A DNA stretch of 64,000 nucleotides. Source: Stenotrophomonas maltophilia. GTDB lineage: Bacteria; Pseudomonadota; Gammaproteobacteria; Xanthomonadales; Xanthomonadaceae. Numbering within the stretch: position 1 is the first letter of the stretch; each line of letters begins with the position of its first letter. Below the pieces are notes generated by a model. It worked only from the letters and a program-made list of their open reading frames with translations, was not told where the DNA came from and made no database searches. The DNA is taken from NCBI RefSeq assembly GCF_001676385.1, contig NZ_LYVJ01000017.1, positions 1 through 64,000 on the forward strand, in the 5' to 3' direction. This document shows positions 54,332 to 63,856 of the stretch, in pieces. Position numbers and translations under genes: made by a program.

Positions 54332-54748
54332 TTACCTGCCCTGTGCGCCCTGCGCCGCGCCACCGGCGCCGGCCTGCTGGGCGGCCACGTAGGCCTTGTA
54401 CTCATCGGCGCTCAGCTCGCCGTCCTTGTTGGTATCGGCCTGGTCGAACACCTGGGCCAGGCCGGCATTCACCTGTGCCTCGGACTTGCTGATGGTGCCG
54501 TTGCCATCGGTATCGATGCTGGCCCAGGTCTGGCCACCGCCATTGGCCTGTGCCGATGCCGCGGCGGCGGCATTGCTCGCCTGGTCAGCCGCCTGGCCGG
54601 CCTGTGCCGCTGACTGCTGGGCCTGCGCGGCCTCGTTCTGCGCCTGCGCGGCCTGCTGCTTGGCCGACTGGGCCATCGCCGGGATGGCCAGCACGCTGCC
54701 GGCGGCGACGATCAGGGCGATCAGGGGCTTGCGGTTGCGAATAGTCAT
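54332..54748 (-). CDS. Exported EF-hand calcium-binding protein
   Basis: A 138-residue protein. Residues 1-26 form a signal peptide (LIALIVAAGSVLAIPAMAQ). Residues about 28-68 are an Ala/Gln-rich low-complexity helix. Two EF-hand loops follow: DTDGNGTISKSE and DTNKDGELSADE, both with full Asp/Asn/Glu ligand sets. A Gly/Ala-rich tail ends AQGAQGR. Probably a periplasmic Ca(II)-binding protein; partner unknown. It has a strong terminator of its own. Confidence 0.85.
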   Translation of the reverse strand: MTIRNRKPLIALIVAAGSVLAIPAMAQSAKQQAAQAQNEAAQAQQSAAQAGQAADQASNAAAAASAQANGGGQTWASIDTDGNGTISKSEAQVNAGLAQVFDQADTNKDGELSADEYKAYVAAQQAGAGGAAQGAQGR

Positions 54749-54982
54749 CAGGGGTGTCTCCTACCGATTGGGTGGTGTGTTGCGCGGCGAGTTGTTTCCG
54801 CACGGCACCTACCCTGCCACCGCCTTTCTGAACCGGTTTTGCGCCGCGACCGGCATCAACACGCACGATTAACCATTCGCCGCCACGCATGCATTAGCGC
54901 AGTGGTTAGCGTCAAGTGAGCGGCGCATAAGCTGCGCATTCAGCGCAGCAGGATTTAACCCGGAGCGAACGAAAAACCGGTG

Positions 54983-55354
54983 TCAGTCGACGGTTTTCCC
55001 CGATGAGCGCGAACTGAACAACACCCATCCCAGTGCGACGCCCGCCAGCGCACCGGCCATTTCCAGCACAACGCGGCTGCCGAGTTCATTCGGATCGTGG
55101 ATGGTGGCCAGGAACAGGCGTGCATATAGCGGCGACTCCAGGCGCACGATGCCCATGTAGAACAGCTTCCATGCATCGATGCCGGCGGAAATCACCACCG
55201 ACAGGACACACGCCCAGCCGATCGCATGGCCCATCGACCAGTGCAGCAACCGGCACAGCCGCGACCACAGGAAGTACACCAGCAGGCCGACCAGCAGGGC
55301 GATGGCGCCGGCTTCCAGGGTGCCGAGCAGGCCGAAGTGCAGGGGAAGGTTCAT
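54983..55354 (-). CDS. Small hypothetical membrane protein
   Basis: A 123-residue protein with three predicted helices (TLEAGAIALLVGLLVYFLW, AIGWACVLSVVISAGIDAW and VVLEMAGALAGVALGWVLF) and a short polar tail. No family was recognised. The 234 bases between its end and the EF-hand gene start hold no clear gene or repeat. A palindrome of the GCCGGCCGCTGGCC family lies upstream of its start. Confidence 0.6.
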   Translation of the reverse strand: MNLPLHFGLLGTLEAGAIALLVGLLVYFLWSRLCRLLHWSMGHAIGWACVLSVVISAGIDAWKLFYMGIVRLESPLYARLFLATIHDPNELGSRVVLEMAGALAGVALGWVLFSSRSSGKTVD

Positions 55355-55427
55355 CGGGTGGGCCGGGATGAGAAGGCGGCCAGTCTAAGGGGTATCGGCA
55401 GGGTTGCACCCTGCACCTGCGGCAGTG

Positions 55428-55523
55428 CCGGCCGCTGGCCGGCAACATCAACGAGATGGCGCACCAAATCGTTGCGAGGGTCGGGGTCAGATCCGTTTTC
55501 CTATGGAGAACGGATCTAGCCCC
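55428..55523. repeat. Adjacent GCCGGCCGCTGGCC and GGGTCAGA palindromes
   Basis: GTGCCGGCCGCTGGCCGGCA at about 55426-55445 is followed by GGGGTCAGATCCGTTTTC (55483-55500) paired with GAGAACGGATCTAGCCCC (55506-55523). Both families recur in the window. Confidence 0.75.
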
Positions 55524-55542
55524 AGCCCATGAAGGGTGCCAG

Positions 55543-56256
55543 CTACCGCACGGGAACGTCGTAAGCGGTACCGGGATCCGGTTCCGGCTGGAACGTGTAG
55601 TGCCACCACTCCTGCGGATAGTTCACGAAACCGCGCCGTGCCATTGCCTGCACCAGTTGCCGCCGGTTCGCCTGCTGCGTCTCACCCAGCCCGCTCGCCT
55701 GCGTATGCGCACGTGGCCCGAAGAAGTCGAAGTCGGTGCCCATGTCCAACGGCGTACATGCGCCGCTGCGGCAATCCAGCAGGCCCAGATCCACCGTGGC
55801 GCCGCGGCTGTGGCCGGAGCGCTCGGCGATGTAGCCGTCGGCCAGCAGGCGCGGCTTGTCCAGGTCCGGATACTGCAGCGCCTTGCGCGACTGTTCACGG
55901 GGGTCATTCACCCAGGCCATGAACGCCTGCACCGCACGCACCGGCCGGTAGCAGTCGTAGAGCCGCAGGCCGAAACCATCGGCGCGCAGGTCCTGTTCCA
56001 CCTGTGCCAGCGCCTTCGCCACCGGCGCCAGGAGGTAGCACGAAGGCGCCTCGTAGCCGGGCACACGTGCGCCGGTGAAGTTATTGGCGCCGGCATAGCG
56101 GATATCCATGTCGATGCCTGGCGACAACGTGCGGATCTCCACCAGTCCGGCGCTGGCCGCGTCGGTGGCCGGTGAAACACGCGGTGGCTCAGCGGCGCTG
56201 GCGGTCGCTGCCAGGGCAATCGCCAACGCGAGTGAAATGCAGGTCCTGGAAGTCAT
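55543..56256 (-). CDS. Exported D-alanyl-D-alanine dipeptidase (VanX/DdpX family)
   Basis: A 237-residue peptidase with signal peptide MTSRTCISLALAIALAATASA. The VanX zinc site is visible: SGHSRGATVD with His149 and Asp156, and EWWHY with Glu216 and His219. RLYDCYRPVRAVQAF is also typical. It splits D-Ala-D-Ala in the periplasm, here more likely for nutrition or recycling than glycopeptide resistance, since no vanHA genes are present. Its start overlaps the upstream hydrolase gene by 68 bp in another phase, so the signal peptide is encoded inside that gene. Confidence 0.9.
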   Translation of the reverse strand: MTSRTCISLALAIALAATASAAEPPRVSPATDAASAGLVEIRTLSPGIDMDIRYAGANNFTGARVPGYEAPSCYLLAPVAKALAQVEQDLRADGFGLRLYDCYRPVRAVQAFMAWVNDPREQSRKALQYPDLDKPRLLADGYIAERSGHSRGATVDLGLLDCRSGACTPLDMGTDFDFFGPRAHTQASGLGETQQANRRQLVQAMARRGFVNYPQEWWHYTFQPEPDPGTAYDVPVR

Positions 56257-57739
56257 AGCTGAAGTCGATGTCCGGATCGATGGCGCGCAGGTCCAGCGTG
56301 GGCGGTGCACCGTCCCCTGGCTGCAACCAGGCCTGTGCGTCTTCGCCCAGCGTATCCCAGCGCAGCAGCCAGCGCCCCTGCAGCTGCAGCACGGCCCCCT
56401 GCAGCCGGGGCGACTTGTCAACGCTGAAGCGCAGGCCGTCCTTGCCCGGGCACAACGAGGCCGGCCCCAGCCAGGGGTCGCGGTACCGGCCCTGCCAGCG
56501 CGGCAGATCAGAAACCGACGATGGCTGCGCATCCGAAGTCGCAGGCCGTTGATGGCCCGTCGCGGCGCGTGCCGCCTGGTCGGCCTTCAGCTCGGCGAGG
56601 TACTCCATCGCCGGCCGCGCATCGTCCGGCGCGGTGAAGCGCTTCAGCGTGGCCTGCATCAGCGCAGTGCGCGCGTCCTCGCCGTCGCCGTTGATCAGCA
56701 TCACCACGCCCACCTTGCGGTCGGGCAGCAGTGCCAACGACGAGTACATGCCCGACAGCGTACCGGTGTGCGCGACTTTCCACTGCCCGTCCATGTCCGA
56801 AACGCGCCAGCCATAGCCGTATCCATAGAAGTGCGCATTGTCCCAGCGTCGCTGGCGCTCGCCCAGCGGCATCGGCATGTGCAAGGTCCACAGCGTACGG
56901 CGCTGCTCGCTGTCCAGCCAGCCCGGCACCCGGGAGGGATCCAGCAGCACCTGCATCCAGCGGGTCATGTCGCGCAGCGAGCAGCGGATGCCACCGGCCG
57001 CCATCGAGGTCAGGTCCGGACTGATCGGTGCATCCGCATCCACCACCTCGTTACGATCACCGCGCCAGGCATGGGGTTGCGCCACGTTGCCGACGCCCTT
57101 CACCGACCACGCACCCACCTGGCACCGCGTCATGCCCACTGGTTCGAACACCTGCTCGCGCATCAGCTGGTCATAGGGCTTGCCACCGGCGGCCGCAGCG
57201 ACCTCACCGGCCACCACGTACATCAGGTTGTCGTAGGCATAGCGGCTGCGGAAGCTGCTGACCGGCTTCAGGTGTGCAAGCCCGCCAATGATGTCGGCGC
57301 GGGTGAAGGCATTCGGCTCCGGCCACAGCATCAGGTCACCGGCACCGAGGCCAAGGCCGCTGTTGTGGATCAGCAGGTCGCGCACTTGCATCTGCCGGCC
57401 CACCCACGCGTCATGCATGCGGAAATCCGGCAGATGCTGCTGCACCGGGTCATCCCAGCGCAGCCGGCCCTGCTGCACCAGCCGCGCCAGCAGCGCGGCG
57501 GTCATCGCCTTGCTGTTGGAGGCGATCTTGAACAGCGTGTCCTCGTCGATGCGGCCGCCGTCGCCGCGCGATCCTTCGGCGTGGCGATAGACTACCTGCC
57601 CGTTGTCGACCACCGCCATGGCCAGCCCGGGCAGGTGCTCGTGCCGGACCACGGCGGCGACATCGGCATCGAGGGAGGCGGTGCCCGCCGCGGCGGCAGA
57701 CGGTGCCGCCAGCGCGGCCAGGAGCCATGGCAGGTGCAT
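56189..57739 (-). CDS. Exported class C beta-lactamase-family serine hydrolase (D-aminopeptidase-like)
   Basis: A 516-residue serine hydrolase with a short signal peptide (MHLPWLLAALAAPSAAAAG). Active-site motifs are SNSK (74-77), YDN within RYAYDNLMYVVAG, and HTG in VAHTGTLSGMYSS. After the catalytic domain (to about 370) comes a C-terminal DUF3471-like beta domain with RWQGRYRDPWLG. Such enzymes act on D-amino-acid-containing peptides; placement between a VanX dipeptidase and a TonB receptor suits a muropeptide peptidase. An ATG 15 bp upstream is possible. Confidence 0.83.
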   Translation of the reverse strand: MHLPWLLAALAAPSAAAAGTASLDADVAAVVRHEHLPGLAMAVVDNGQVVYRHAEGSRGDGGRIDEDTLFKIASNSKAMTAALLARLVQQGRLRWDDPVQQHLPDFRMHDAWVGRQMQVRDLLIHNSGLGLGAGDLMLWPEPNAFTRADIIGGLAHLKPVSSFRSRYAYDNLMYVVAGEVAAAAGGKPYDQLMREQVFEPVGMTRCQVGAWSVKGVGNVAQPHAWRGDRNEVVDADAPISPDLTSMAAGGIRCSLRDMTRWMQVLLDPSRVPGWLDSEQRRTLWTLHMPMPLGERQRRWDNAHFYGYGYGWRVSDMDGQWKVAHTGTLSGMYSSLALLPDRKVGVVMLINGDGEDARTALMQATLKRFTAPDDARPAMEYLAELKADQAARAATGHQRPATSDAQPSSVSDLPRWQGRYRDPWLGPASLCPGKDGLRFSVDKSPRLQGAVLQLQGRWLLRWDTLGEDAQAWLQPGDGAPPTLDLRAIDPDIDFSYDFQDLHFTRVGDCPGSDRQRR

Positions 57740-57760
57740 GACCACGCCCGGCACCGCCTC

Positions 57761-60760
57761 TCAGTAGGCCCAGGTGACGGTCAGCTGCGCGTAGCGCGGC
57801 GACTGGAACCCGGTACCGTAGCCATACAGCGGATTCGGCGTACCGATGCTGTCCTGTGGTTCGTAGTCCTGGTCGACGGTCACCACGCGTTGCTGGTTGA
57901 GCACGTTGTACACCGCCAGCTTCAGGCGCAGATCGGTGGGGATCGGCACCTTGTACGACACGCTCACGTCCAGGTCGTAGGTCCACGGCGTGCGCCCATC
58001 GCCACCGCGCGGGGAATGCACGAACACGCGTTCGGACGGCACCGTGGCCTGGCAGTTGGACACACACACGTAGTAGCTGTGGAAGTCGGTGTCATCGAAC
58101 GGATTGCCGGCACCGAAGCGGGTGATCGGGCTGCCCGACTGCACGCCCAGGGTCGCGGCCACGCTCAGGTTCTCGGTCAACGCGTAACTGCCACGGAACT
58201 TGAACTGGTGGCGACGATCGTTGGCCAGGTAGCCGTAACCCCGGTAGTTCACCCACGGGTTGTCGAAGTTCTCGGTGCGCCCGGCATCGGCGAAGTCGGT
58301 ATCGGAGTTGACCGGGCCTTCGGCATTGCCGCGGCCGTAGGCCAGGGTGTAGGAGGCGTTGAAGCCCCACTTGCCATCCCACGCGCGGTCGACCTGCAGT
58401 TCCAGCGCCTTGTAATCACGCTTGGGCTTCACCCAACCGCGCTGGCCGACGTAGTTGCCGTCATCGTCGTACAGCGCCCAGCCTTCCTTGGAGGTGTCGA
58501 TGCTGATCCAGCCGTCATTGCTGCCGTCACAGTTGGTGTCGCCCCACACGGTATTGGTCCGGCCCGGGTTGCCCATGATCCACACCCCGTCGATGGCACC
58601 GCACTGGCCGGTGGCCGTGATGTTCATGTCATCGATGGCGTTGTGCAGGCGGCGGTAGGTCACGCTGGCACCGATCGACCAGGCTTCGTTGATCATCTGC
58701 TGGAAGCCGAGGATCGCCTCATCCTGGTACACCGGGTCCATGTCCCGGTTCACTTCGGCACGCAGGTCCGGCACGCTGCCGTCGCCCTGCGAATTGTCCA
58801 CCGGGCCGATCTGCGCACCCAGGACAGGAACGTTGTTGGCCGCACCACTGTAGCCGAGGAATTCGTACCAGGTACGCTCGTCGAGGAATCCGCCGGCCTG
58901 CTTGATGTTGATGACGTTGGCCACCGGCAGGAAGTAGCGGCCAAGGTTGCCGAATACCTTGGTGGTGCCATCGCCGCGAACGTCCCAGGAGAAGCCCAGG
59001 CGCGGGGCCAGCATGTCGTCGATCTTGATGTAGCTGCTGCCGTCGCCGCCCTTGTTGTCGAACGCTTCCAGGCGCAGGCCCATGTTCAGCAGCAGGTTCG
59101 GCGTCACCTGCCAGTTGTCTTCCAGGTAGTAGGCCGAGTTGATCGTCTCGAAGGCACCTTCCACTTCATAGCGACGGGTACGCGCCACCAGGCCGCTGGC
59201 CGGCACCACGCCGCCGTTGAGCGAGCTGCCGGGCGTACGGGCGTAGATGTCATAGCGCAGCCCCCCCGGGCCGGGATAGGCGCGACTGTAATCGGAGGTA
59301 TTTTCTTCGCGGTCCAGGCCGAAGCGCAGCAGGTGGTTGCCCAGCGTCCATTCGAAATCGGCGCGCGCGGCCTTTCGCGTGTCCAGTGCGGATTCGAGCT
59401 GCGAACTGCTGGTGCAGCTGCGATCACCCTGTAGTGAGGGCGGCACGCCCTGGCTGGCGGTGCGGTTGTCGAACACACGGTTGCAGTTCTGGTCCATCAG
59501 CGAGCTCTGCACGCGATTGCGCTTGTTCTCGCCATACATCAGCTTCATGGTCAGGTCGTTGTTAACCTGCCAGCTATAGGTGCCGGACCAGTTCTTGCCA
59601 CCCACCGTGTTGTAGATCTGGTTGCTGCGCTCGCCTACAGTCTCTCCCGTGGCGTAGTCATAGGCATAGACATCGGTGAGCGTCTTGCTCTTGTCCGAGA
59701 AGCCGAACAGCGACAGCATCTGGTTGTCGGTGATCTGCCAGTCGATCTTGCCGCCCCAGAACGGGTCGTCGGCCTTGCCCTGGCTCAGCCGCGTACCGGC
59801 ATCGTTGGTGGAGGTCGGGCGGTAATCGCGCGCTTCGTACATGCCGAAGAAGAACAGGCGGTCCTGTACCAGCGCGCCGGAGGCGAACACGTTCAGTGCG
59901 CTGCGGCTGTAGTCGTCGCGGCTGGCGGTGATGTAGCGGCTGCCGCTGCCGTCGTAGCGGTCACGTGCCTGCGACTGCCAGGCACGCGGCTCGAACACCA
60001 GCTCGGCACCGGCCTTGAAGTCATTGCTGCCCGAGCGGGTCACCGCATTGATGACGCCGCCGGTGCTGCGCCCGAACTCGACCGAGTAGCCGCCGGTCTT
60101 GACCTGGAACTCCTGGTAGAACGAGAACGGCACCGACGAGAAGCCGACCCGGTTGTAGAAGTCGGTGACGTTCAGGCCGTTGATGTAGACGGTGTTCTCG
60201 GCCACCGACGAGCCGCCGAAGGAAATGCCCTGCCCGCCCAGCGATCCCTTGCCCTTCACCGCGCCCGGCGCGAGCAGCGCCACTGCGGTGATGTCACGGT
60301 CCACCGGCAGGCGCGACAGCTCCTCGCGGGTGATGTTGGTGGCCGACTCGGTGGACTTCACGTCCACCATCGACACCACCTGCGGCGCGCGCACTTCCAC
60401 CGTACCCAGGGTACTGACCGCGCCCAGCGGCACGTTCACCGTGGTGGCACTGCCCAGGCTGACGGTGACCTGGCCGACACGGCTGGCCGCACCGCCCGGC
60501 AGGCTCACCTCCATGTCGTAGGTACCGACCGGCAGCAGCGGAATGCGATAGCTGCCGTTGGCCTCGGCCTGGACCGAACGGACGAAACCGGTGGCCGGGT
60601 TACGTACCGTCACGGTGGCGCCCGGCGGTACCTGGCCGCCGTCACTGACCAGCCGGCCGGTCACGGAACCATCCTGTGCGAATGCGCTGGGTGCGATCAC
60701 CCCCAGACACGCCCCAAGGGCGACGCACAACGCCGCCCGCTTGATGCTGTAAGCCTTCAT
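57761..60760 (-). CDS. Oar-like TonB-dependent outer-membrane receptor
   Basis: A 999-residue receptor. Residues 1-28 form a signal peptide (APSAFAQ). Residues about 30-115 form a carboxypeptidase-regulatory-like (CNA-B type) domain: SVTGRLVSDGGQVPPGATVTV...RIPLLPVGTYDMEVSLPGG. The plug (about 125-240) includes RLPVDRDITAVALLAPGAV and GINGL-type NTVYINGLNVTDF. A 22-strand barrel follows, ending aromatic (AQLTVTWAY). Oar-type receptors in Xanthomonadaceae take up oligopeptides or glycans. Position between peptidases suggests uptake of murein or other peptides (inference). It is 51 bp downstream of the transglutaminase gene. Confidence 0.9.
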   Translation of the reverse strand: MKAYSIKRAALCVALGACLGVIAPSAFAQDGSVTGRLVSDGGQVPPGATVTVRNPATGFVRSVQAEANGSYRIPLLPVGTYDMEVSLPGGAASRVGQVTVSLGSATTVNVPLGAVSTLGTVEVRAPQVVSMVDVKSTESATNITREELSRLPVDRDITAVALLAPGAVKGKGSLGGQGISFGGSSVAENTVYINGLNVTDFYNRVGFSSVPFSFYQEFQVKTGGYSVEFGRSTGGVINAVTRSGSNDFKAGAELVFEPRAWQSQARDRYDGSGSRYITASRDDYSRSALNVFASGALVQDRLFFFGMYEARDYRPTSTNDAGTRLSQGKADDPFWGGKIDWQITDNQMLSLFGFSDKSKTLTDVYAYDYATGETVGERSNQIYNTVGGKNWSGTYSWQVNNDLTMKLMYGENKRNRVQSSLMDQNCNRVFDNRTASQGVPPSLQGDRSCTSSSQLESALDTRKAARADFEWTLGNHLLRFGLDREENTSDYSRAYPGPGGLRYDIYARTPGSSLNGGVVPASGLVARTRRYEVEGAFETINSAYYLEDNWQVTPNLLLNMGLRLEAFDNKGGDGSSYIKIDDMLAPRLGFSWDVRGDGTTKVFGNLGRYFLPVANVINIKQAGGFLDERTWYEFLGYSGAANNVPVLGAQIGPVDNSQGDGSVPDLRAEVNRDMDPVYQDEAILGFQQMINEAWSIGASVTYRRLHNAIDDMNITATGQCGAIDGVWIMGNPGRTNTVWGDTNCDGSNDGWISIDTSKEGWALYDDDGNYVGQRGWVKPKRDYKALELQVDRAWDGKWGFNASYTLAYGRGNAEGPVNSDTDFADAGRTENFDNPWVNYRGYGYLANDRRHQFKFRGSYALTENLSVAATLGVQSGSPITRFGAGNPFDDTDFHSYYVCVSNCQATVPSERVFVHSPRGGDGRTPWTYDLDVSVSYKVPIPTDLRLKLAVYNVLNQQRVVTVDQDYEPQDSIGTPNPLYGYGTGFQSPRYAQLTVTWAY

Positions 60761-60811
60761 CCCCTGCTCTCTCCTGCAAGAATTGAATGGTGTGGAATGT
60801 GCCGTGTCGCG

Positions 60812-62284
60812 CTAGCGTTGCCTGGCTGGCAGTAGCCGCCACTGGAAGTCGTAGCTCCATTGATCGAAGTACAGGTTGCCGCCTGCCCACTCGGCCTCGC
60901 CGCGCTGCGAGTCGACCGTTTCCGAGCGGAAGTGCTGCTTGGCCGGCACAAAGGGCTGGCCGAAATCGTCGTTGAAGGCAATGCGGTAGCCATCGAGGCC
61001 ACCCAGGTAGAAATCGCGCAGGGCCGGGATATCGCTGGCCAGCGCACCGGTGGTCACGTCCATCGGCAGCCAGCCATACGGCGCCAGGTAGACCTGCCCC
61101 CAGTCATGCAGGTTGTTGTAGCCACTGCCGTCGTCGGAGAACACCATGCCCGACTGCCAGCGTGCGGGGATGCCGTTCAGGCGCAGGAGCGCGATCAGCA
61201 GCAACGTCTGCTGCCCGCAGTCGGCATGGCCGGCACGCAGCGCGTAGTCGCTGATGTTGCTGAGCGTGGAATATTCGCGCGCACCGGCCCACGGAATGCG
61301 GTCGACCGCGGCAAACAGCCTGCGCACCACTTCATACGGGCGCGTCTCGCCCTGCAGCACCTGGTCGGAGAACAGCTTCAGCGCCGGGGTGAAGCGCACA
61401 TGCGGCAGCTGTTCGGCCAGGTAGGGCTTCAAGGCCGGATCAGCCGGAGTCGGCTGCACCTTGGCCGGGTCGATCGCGGTATGCCGGGCGAGGATCGTGA
61501 CCGCGTAACGGATCTCGAAGCGGGTCGGCTTGCCGGCTACCGCTTTGGCTTCCAGGTAGGCGGTGCGCTGCAGGGTACTGGCGGGTGCCACCCGCGCCTT
61601 GCTCGGGGCGCTGCCCAGCCACTGCACCTGCTCCTGCTGGCCCGGGATCTCGCGCGGATACGGAATCCAGGCACGCACGGTTTCGCCGGCCGGCACGGCG
61701 TCGGCCTTCACCGTGAGCGATTGGGTGAATTCGATGCGCTGCGGCAGCACCGAGGCCTGGCCGCTCTGTTCGGCCGCGGCAAGCACGCGCGCGTGGTGCG
61801 CGTTGAGTACCTCGTTCGGGCCCGGCGCCGGCATCGGTGCATCCTTGCGGCGGCGTGCGCGTGCCTCATCGCTGAGCAGGAACAGGTTCGACGGTGCACG
61901 CTTGAAGTACCAGCGCGTGCCGTCGATGTCCAGGTGCTCGATCAGGCCCAACTGGTCCCAGCGCGCGAATTCTTCGTCGGTGAGGTCCGGAATCCAGCGA
62001 CGCACGGCAGACTTGGCGGCGGATTCGTCCAGGCTGAAGTCCTGGCGGATGCGGCGCATGCGCTCGCGCTGGAAAGCGTCTTCGACCGCGCCTGTTCCGG
62101 TGGCCAGGAGCTCCTCGGCATCGCTGAAGCGACCGCTGTCGATCAGGTCGATCACCTGCGTCTGGCGCGCCCGCTGCTGGCTGTTATGCCCATCCGTTGC
62201 CTGCGTGGCAGACGCCCACAGCAGCAGCGCGGCACACAGGCCAGCGGCGGCAGGCAGACGCGGTTTGCGAACGGCAGGATCCAC
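60812..62284 (-). CDS. Exported transglutaminase-like cysteine protease domain protein
   Basis: A 490-residue protein. The GTG at 62284 was chosen because GGGGAAGGG lies 5 bp upstream and a signal peptide (AAAGLCAALLLWASATQA) follows. A helical region (about 40-155) precedes a beta region (about 185-285) and a transglutaminase-like core (about 300-440): Cys in GHADCGQQTLLLIALLRLNGIPARW, His in NLHDWGQVYLAPYGW and Asp in PMDVT. Bacterial homologues are mostly peptidases. It leads the minus-strand operon with the TonB receptor and two peptidases. Confidence 0.82.
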   Translation of the reverse strand: MDPAVRKPRLPAAAGLCAALLLWASATQATDGHNSQQRARQTQVIDLIDSGRFSDAEELLATGTGAVEDAFQRERMRRIRQDFSLDESAAKSAVRRWIPDLTDEEFARWDQLGLIEHLDIDGTRWYFKRAPSNLFLLSDEARARRRKDAPMPAPGPNEVLNAHHARVLAAAEQSGQASVLPQRIEFTQSLTVKADAVPAGETVRAWIPYPREIPGQQEQVQWLGSAPSKARVAPASTLQRTAYLEAKAVAGKPTRFEIRYAVTILARHTAIDPAKVQPTPADPALKPYLAEQLPHVRFTPALKLFSDQVLQGETRPYEVVRRLFAAVDRIPWAGAREYSTLSNISDYALRAGHADCGQQTLLLIALLRLNGIPARWQSGMVFSDDGSGYNNLHDWGQVYLAPYGWLPMDVTTGALASDIPALRDFYLGGLDGYRIAFNDDFGQPFVPAKQHFRSETVDSQRGEAEWAGGNLYFDQWSYDFQWRLLPARQR

Positions 62285-62407
62285 AGCGACCCTTCCCCAG
62301 CGCGGGTGGTAAGGGCTGTGTAACACGGGCCGGGGGACCGGTCAATAATTTATTCTTGCTTTCGCCAGTGAAAGGAATAAATATTCCAACTGGCATTCGA
62401 GGAGGGT
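62285..62407. promoter_or_regulatory. Shared divergent promoter region of the murein-peptide cluster
   Basis: These 123 bases separate the two arms of the cluster and include an unusually AT-rich core (AATAATTTATTCTTGC and AAAGGAATAAATATTCCAAC, about 62343-62391). AATAAATATT is a partial dyad. A GAGGAGGG site serves the rightward gene. No regulator gene is adjacent. Confidence 0.5.
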
Positions 62408-63856
62408 ATGCAGCGCATGATCCTGGCTTCCCGCGCACCGGACCGGCAGTGGCCGCGCCGGTTGACCCTGGCCCTGTGCCTGCTGGCCGCACCGGCTTTC
62501 GCACAGGCTGCACCGCCACCTGACCCCGGCACACCGCTGCCCTACGTGGTCGGCCTGCACGAGGCCTATCTGACACCCCAGTACTGGGCGGCGCGGCTGG
62601 ACAACGCCGACTTGCCGATCCTGGACCGCGCGCAGATCGACGCACAGAACGCGCGGATGCGGGCGCAGGACAGCCACATCCAGGACATCGCCACACTGCC
62701 CGCCCAGCTTGATGCGGCGACGGTGCGTGCCAGCATCAGCGCATTGTCGCGCTGGCCCGAGCGTGCACTGTTCAACGAGAAAGGCCAGCCCATCGCCCCC
62801 GCGCTGCGCAGTGGCATCGAAGCCAACCTCGGCCTCGATGCGATTCCCGCGCACGTCGCGCCGGTATACGGGCTGGTGGTGAAGCGTGCCGCGCTACGCA
62901 CCTTCCCCACCCGCGAGCGCGTCTTCAGCACTGCCGGTGACACCGACATCGACCGCTTCCAGGAATCTGCATTGTTCCCGGGCGACAAGGTCGCCGTGGT
63001 CCATCGCAGCGCCGATGGCCGTTGGCTGTTCGTGCACAGCGAGCGTTACAGCGCGTGGATCGAAGCCGATGCCATCGCCAGCGGCGACAAGGCCACGGTG
63101 CTCGGCTATGGCACGAAGGGCCCGTACCGCATCGTCACCGGTGCCACCGCGCAGACCGCCTATACCCCGGAAGAGCCACGCGTCTCGCGCCTGCAGCTGG
63201 ACATGGGCGTACGCCTGCCGGTGCTGGCCGACTGGCCTGCTTCAGAACCGGTGAACGGCCAGCAGGCCCACGCCTCGTGGGTGGTGCAGTTGCCGGTGCG
63301 CGAAGCCGATGGCCGCCTGAAACTGGTGCCAGCGCTGCTGCCGCGCTCGCAGGATACCGCCGCCGACTACCTGCCGCTGACCCCGCGCCTGCTGCTGCAG
63401 CAGGCCTTCAAGTTCCTGGGCGAACGCTACGGCTGGGGCCATGACTACGACACCCGCGACTGCAGCGGGTTCGTCTCCGAGATCTACCGCAGCTTCGGCG
63501 TGCTGTTGCCGCGCAATACCAGTGCACAGGCGGTCAGCCCGGCGCTGGATCGCCTGCCGTTCACCGGCAAGGACAGCAAAGCGGTACGCGACCGTGCCGT
63601 CGCCGAGCTACAGGTCGGCGACCTGGTCTACATCCCTGGCCACGTGATGATGGCCATCGGCCACGTCGACGGCCGCACCTGGGTGATCCACGATACGGCG
63701 GGCGGCAGCTGGTTCGGAGCCGACGGCACGCGCGTGCAGGCCCATCTCAATGGTGTTTCGGTCACGCCGCTGGAGCCGATGATGGCCAGCGACACCGTCC
63801 GCTACATCGACCGCATCACCAACATCCAGCGCCTGCGGGCCAAGACTCCTGAATGA
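62408..63856 (+). CDS. SH3b-NlpC/P60 endopeptidase (YkfC-like)
   Basis: A 482-residue exported cysteine peptidase. A signal peptide covers about 1-35 (LALCLLAAPAFAQAA). Two bacterial SH3-type regions follow (about 150-240, including RTFPTRERVFS and DGRWLFVHSERYSAWI). The NlpC/P60 core has Cys352 in RDCSGFVSEIYRSFG and His412 in GHVMMAIGHVDG. Family members such as YkfC cut gamma-D-Glu to diamino-acid bonds in murein peptides. It is coupled by ATGA overlap to a dipeptide epimerase, as in B. subtilis ykfBC. ATG at 62417 is an alternative start. Confidence 0.88.
   Translation: MQRMILASRAPDRQWPRRLTLALCLLAAPAFAQAAPPPDPGTPLPYVVGLHEAYLTPQYWAARLDNADLPILDRAQIDAQNARMRAQDSHIQDIATLPAQLDAATVRASISALSRWPERALFNEKGQPIAPALRSGIEANLGLDAIPAHVAPVYGLVVKRAALRTFPTRERVFSTAGDTDIDRFQESALFPGDKVAVVHRSADGRWLFVHSERYSAWIEADAIASGDKATVLGYGTKGPYRIVTGATAQTAYTPEEPRVSRLQLDMGVRLPVLADWPASEPVNGQQAHASWVVQLPVREADGRLKLVPALLPRSQDTAADYLPLTPRLLLQQAFKFLGERYGWGHDYDTRDCSGFVSEIYRSFGVLLPRNTSAQAVSPALDRLPFTGKDSKAVRDRAVAELQVGDLVYIPGHVMMAIGHVDGRTWVIHDTAGGSWFGADGTRVQAHLNGVSVTPLEPMMASDTVRYIDRITNIQRLRAKTPE

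Noticed and set aside
55543-56256. Vancomycin-resistance vanX
   Set aside because: No vanH or vanA ligase and the host is Gram-negative; the context favours peptide recycling.
56108-59434. An 1108-codon plus-strand open frame opposite the TonB receptor and hydrolase
   Set aside because: Shadow frame across two well-supported minus-strand genes.
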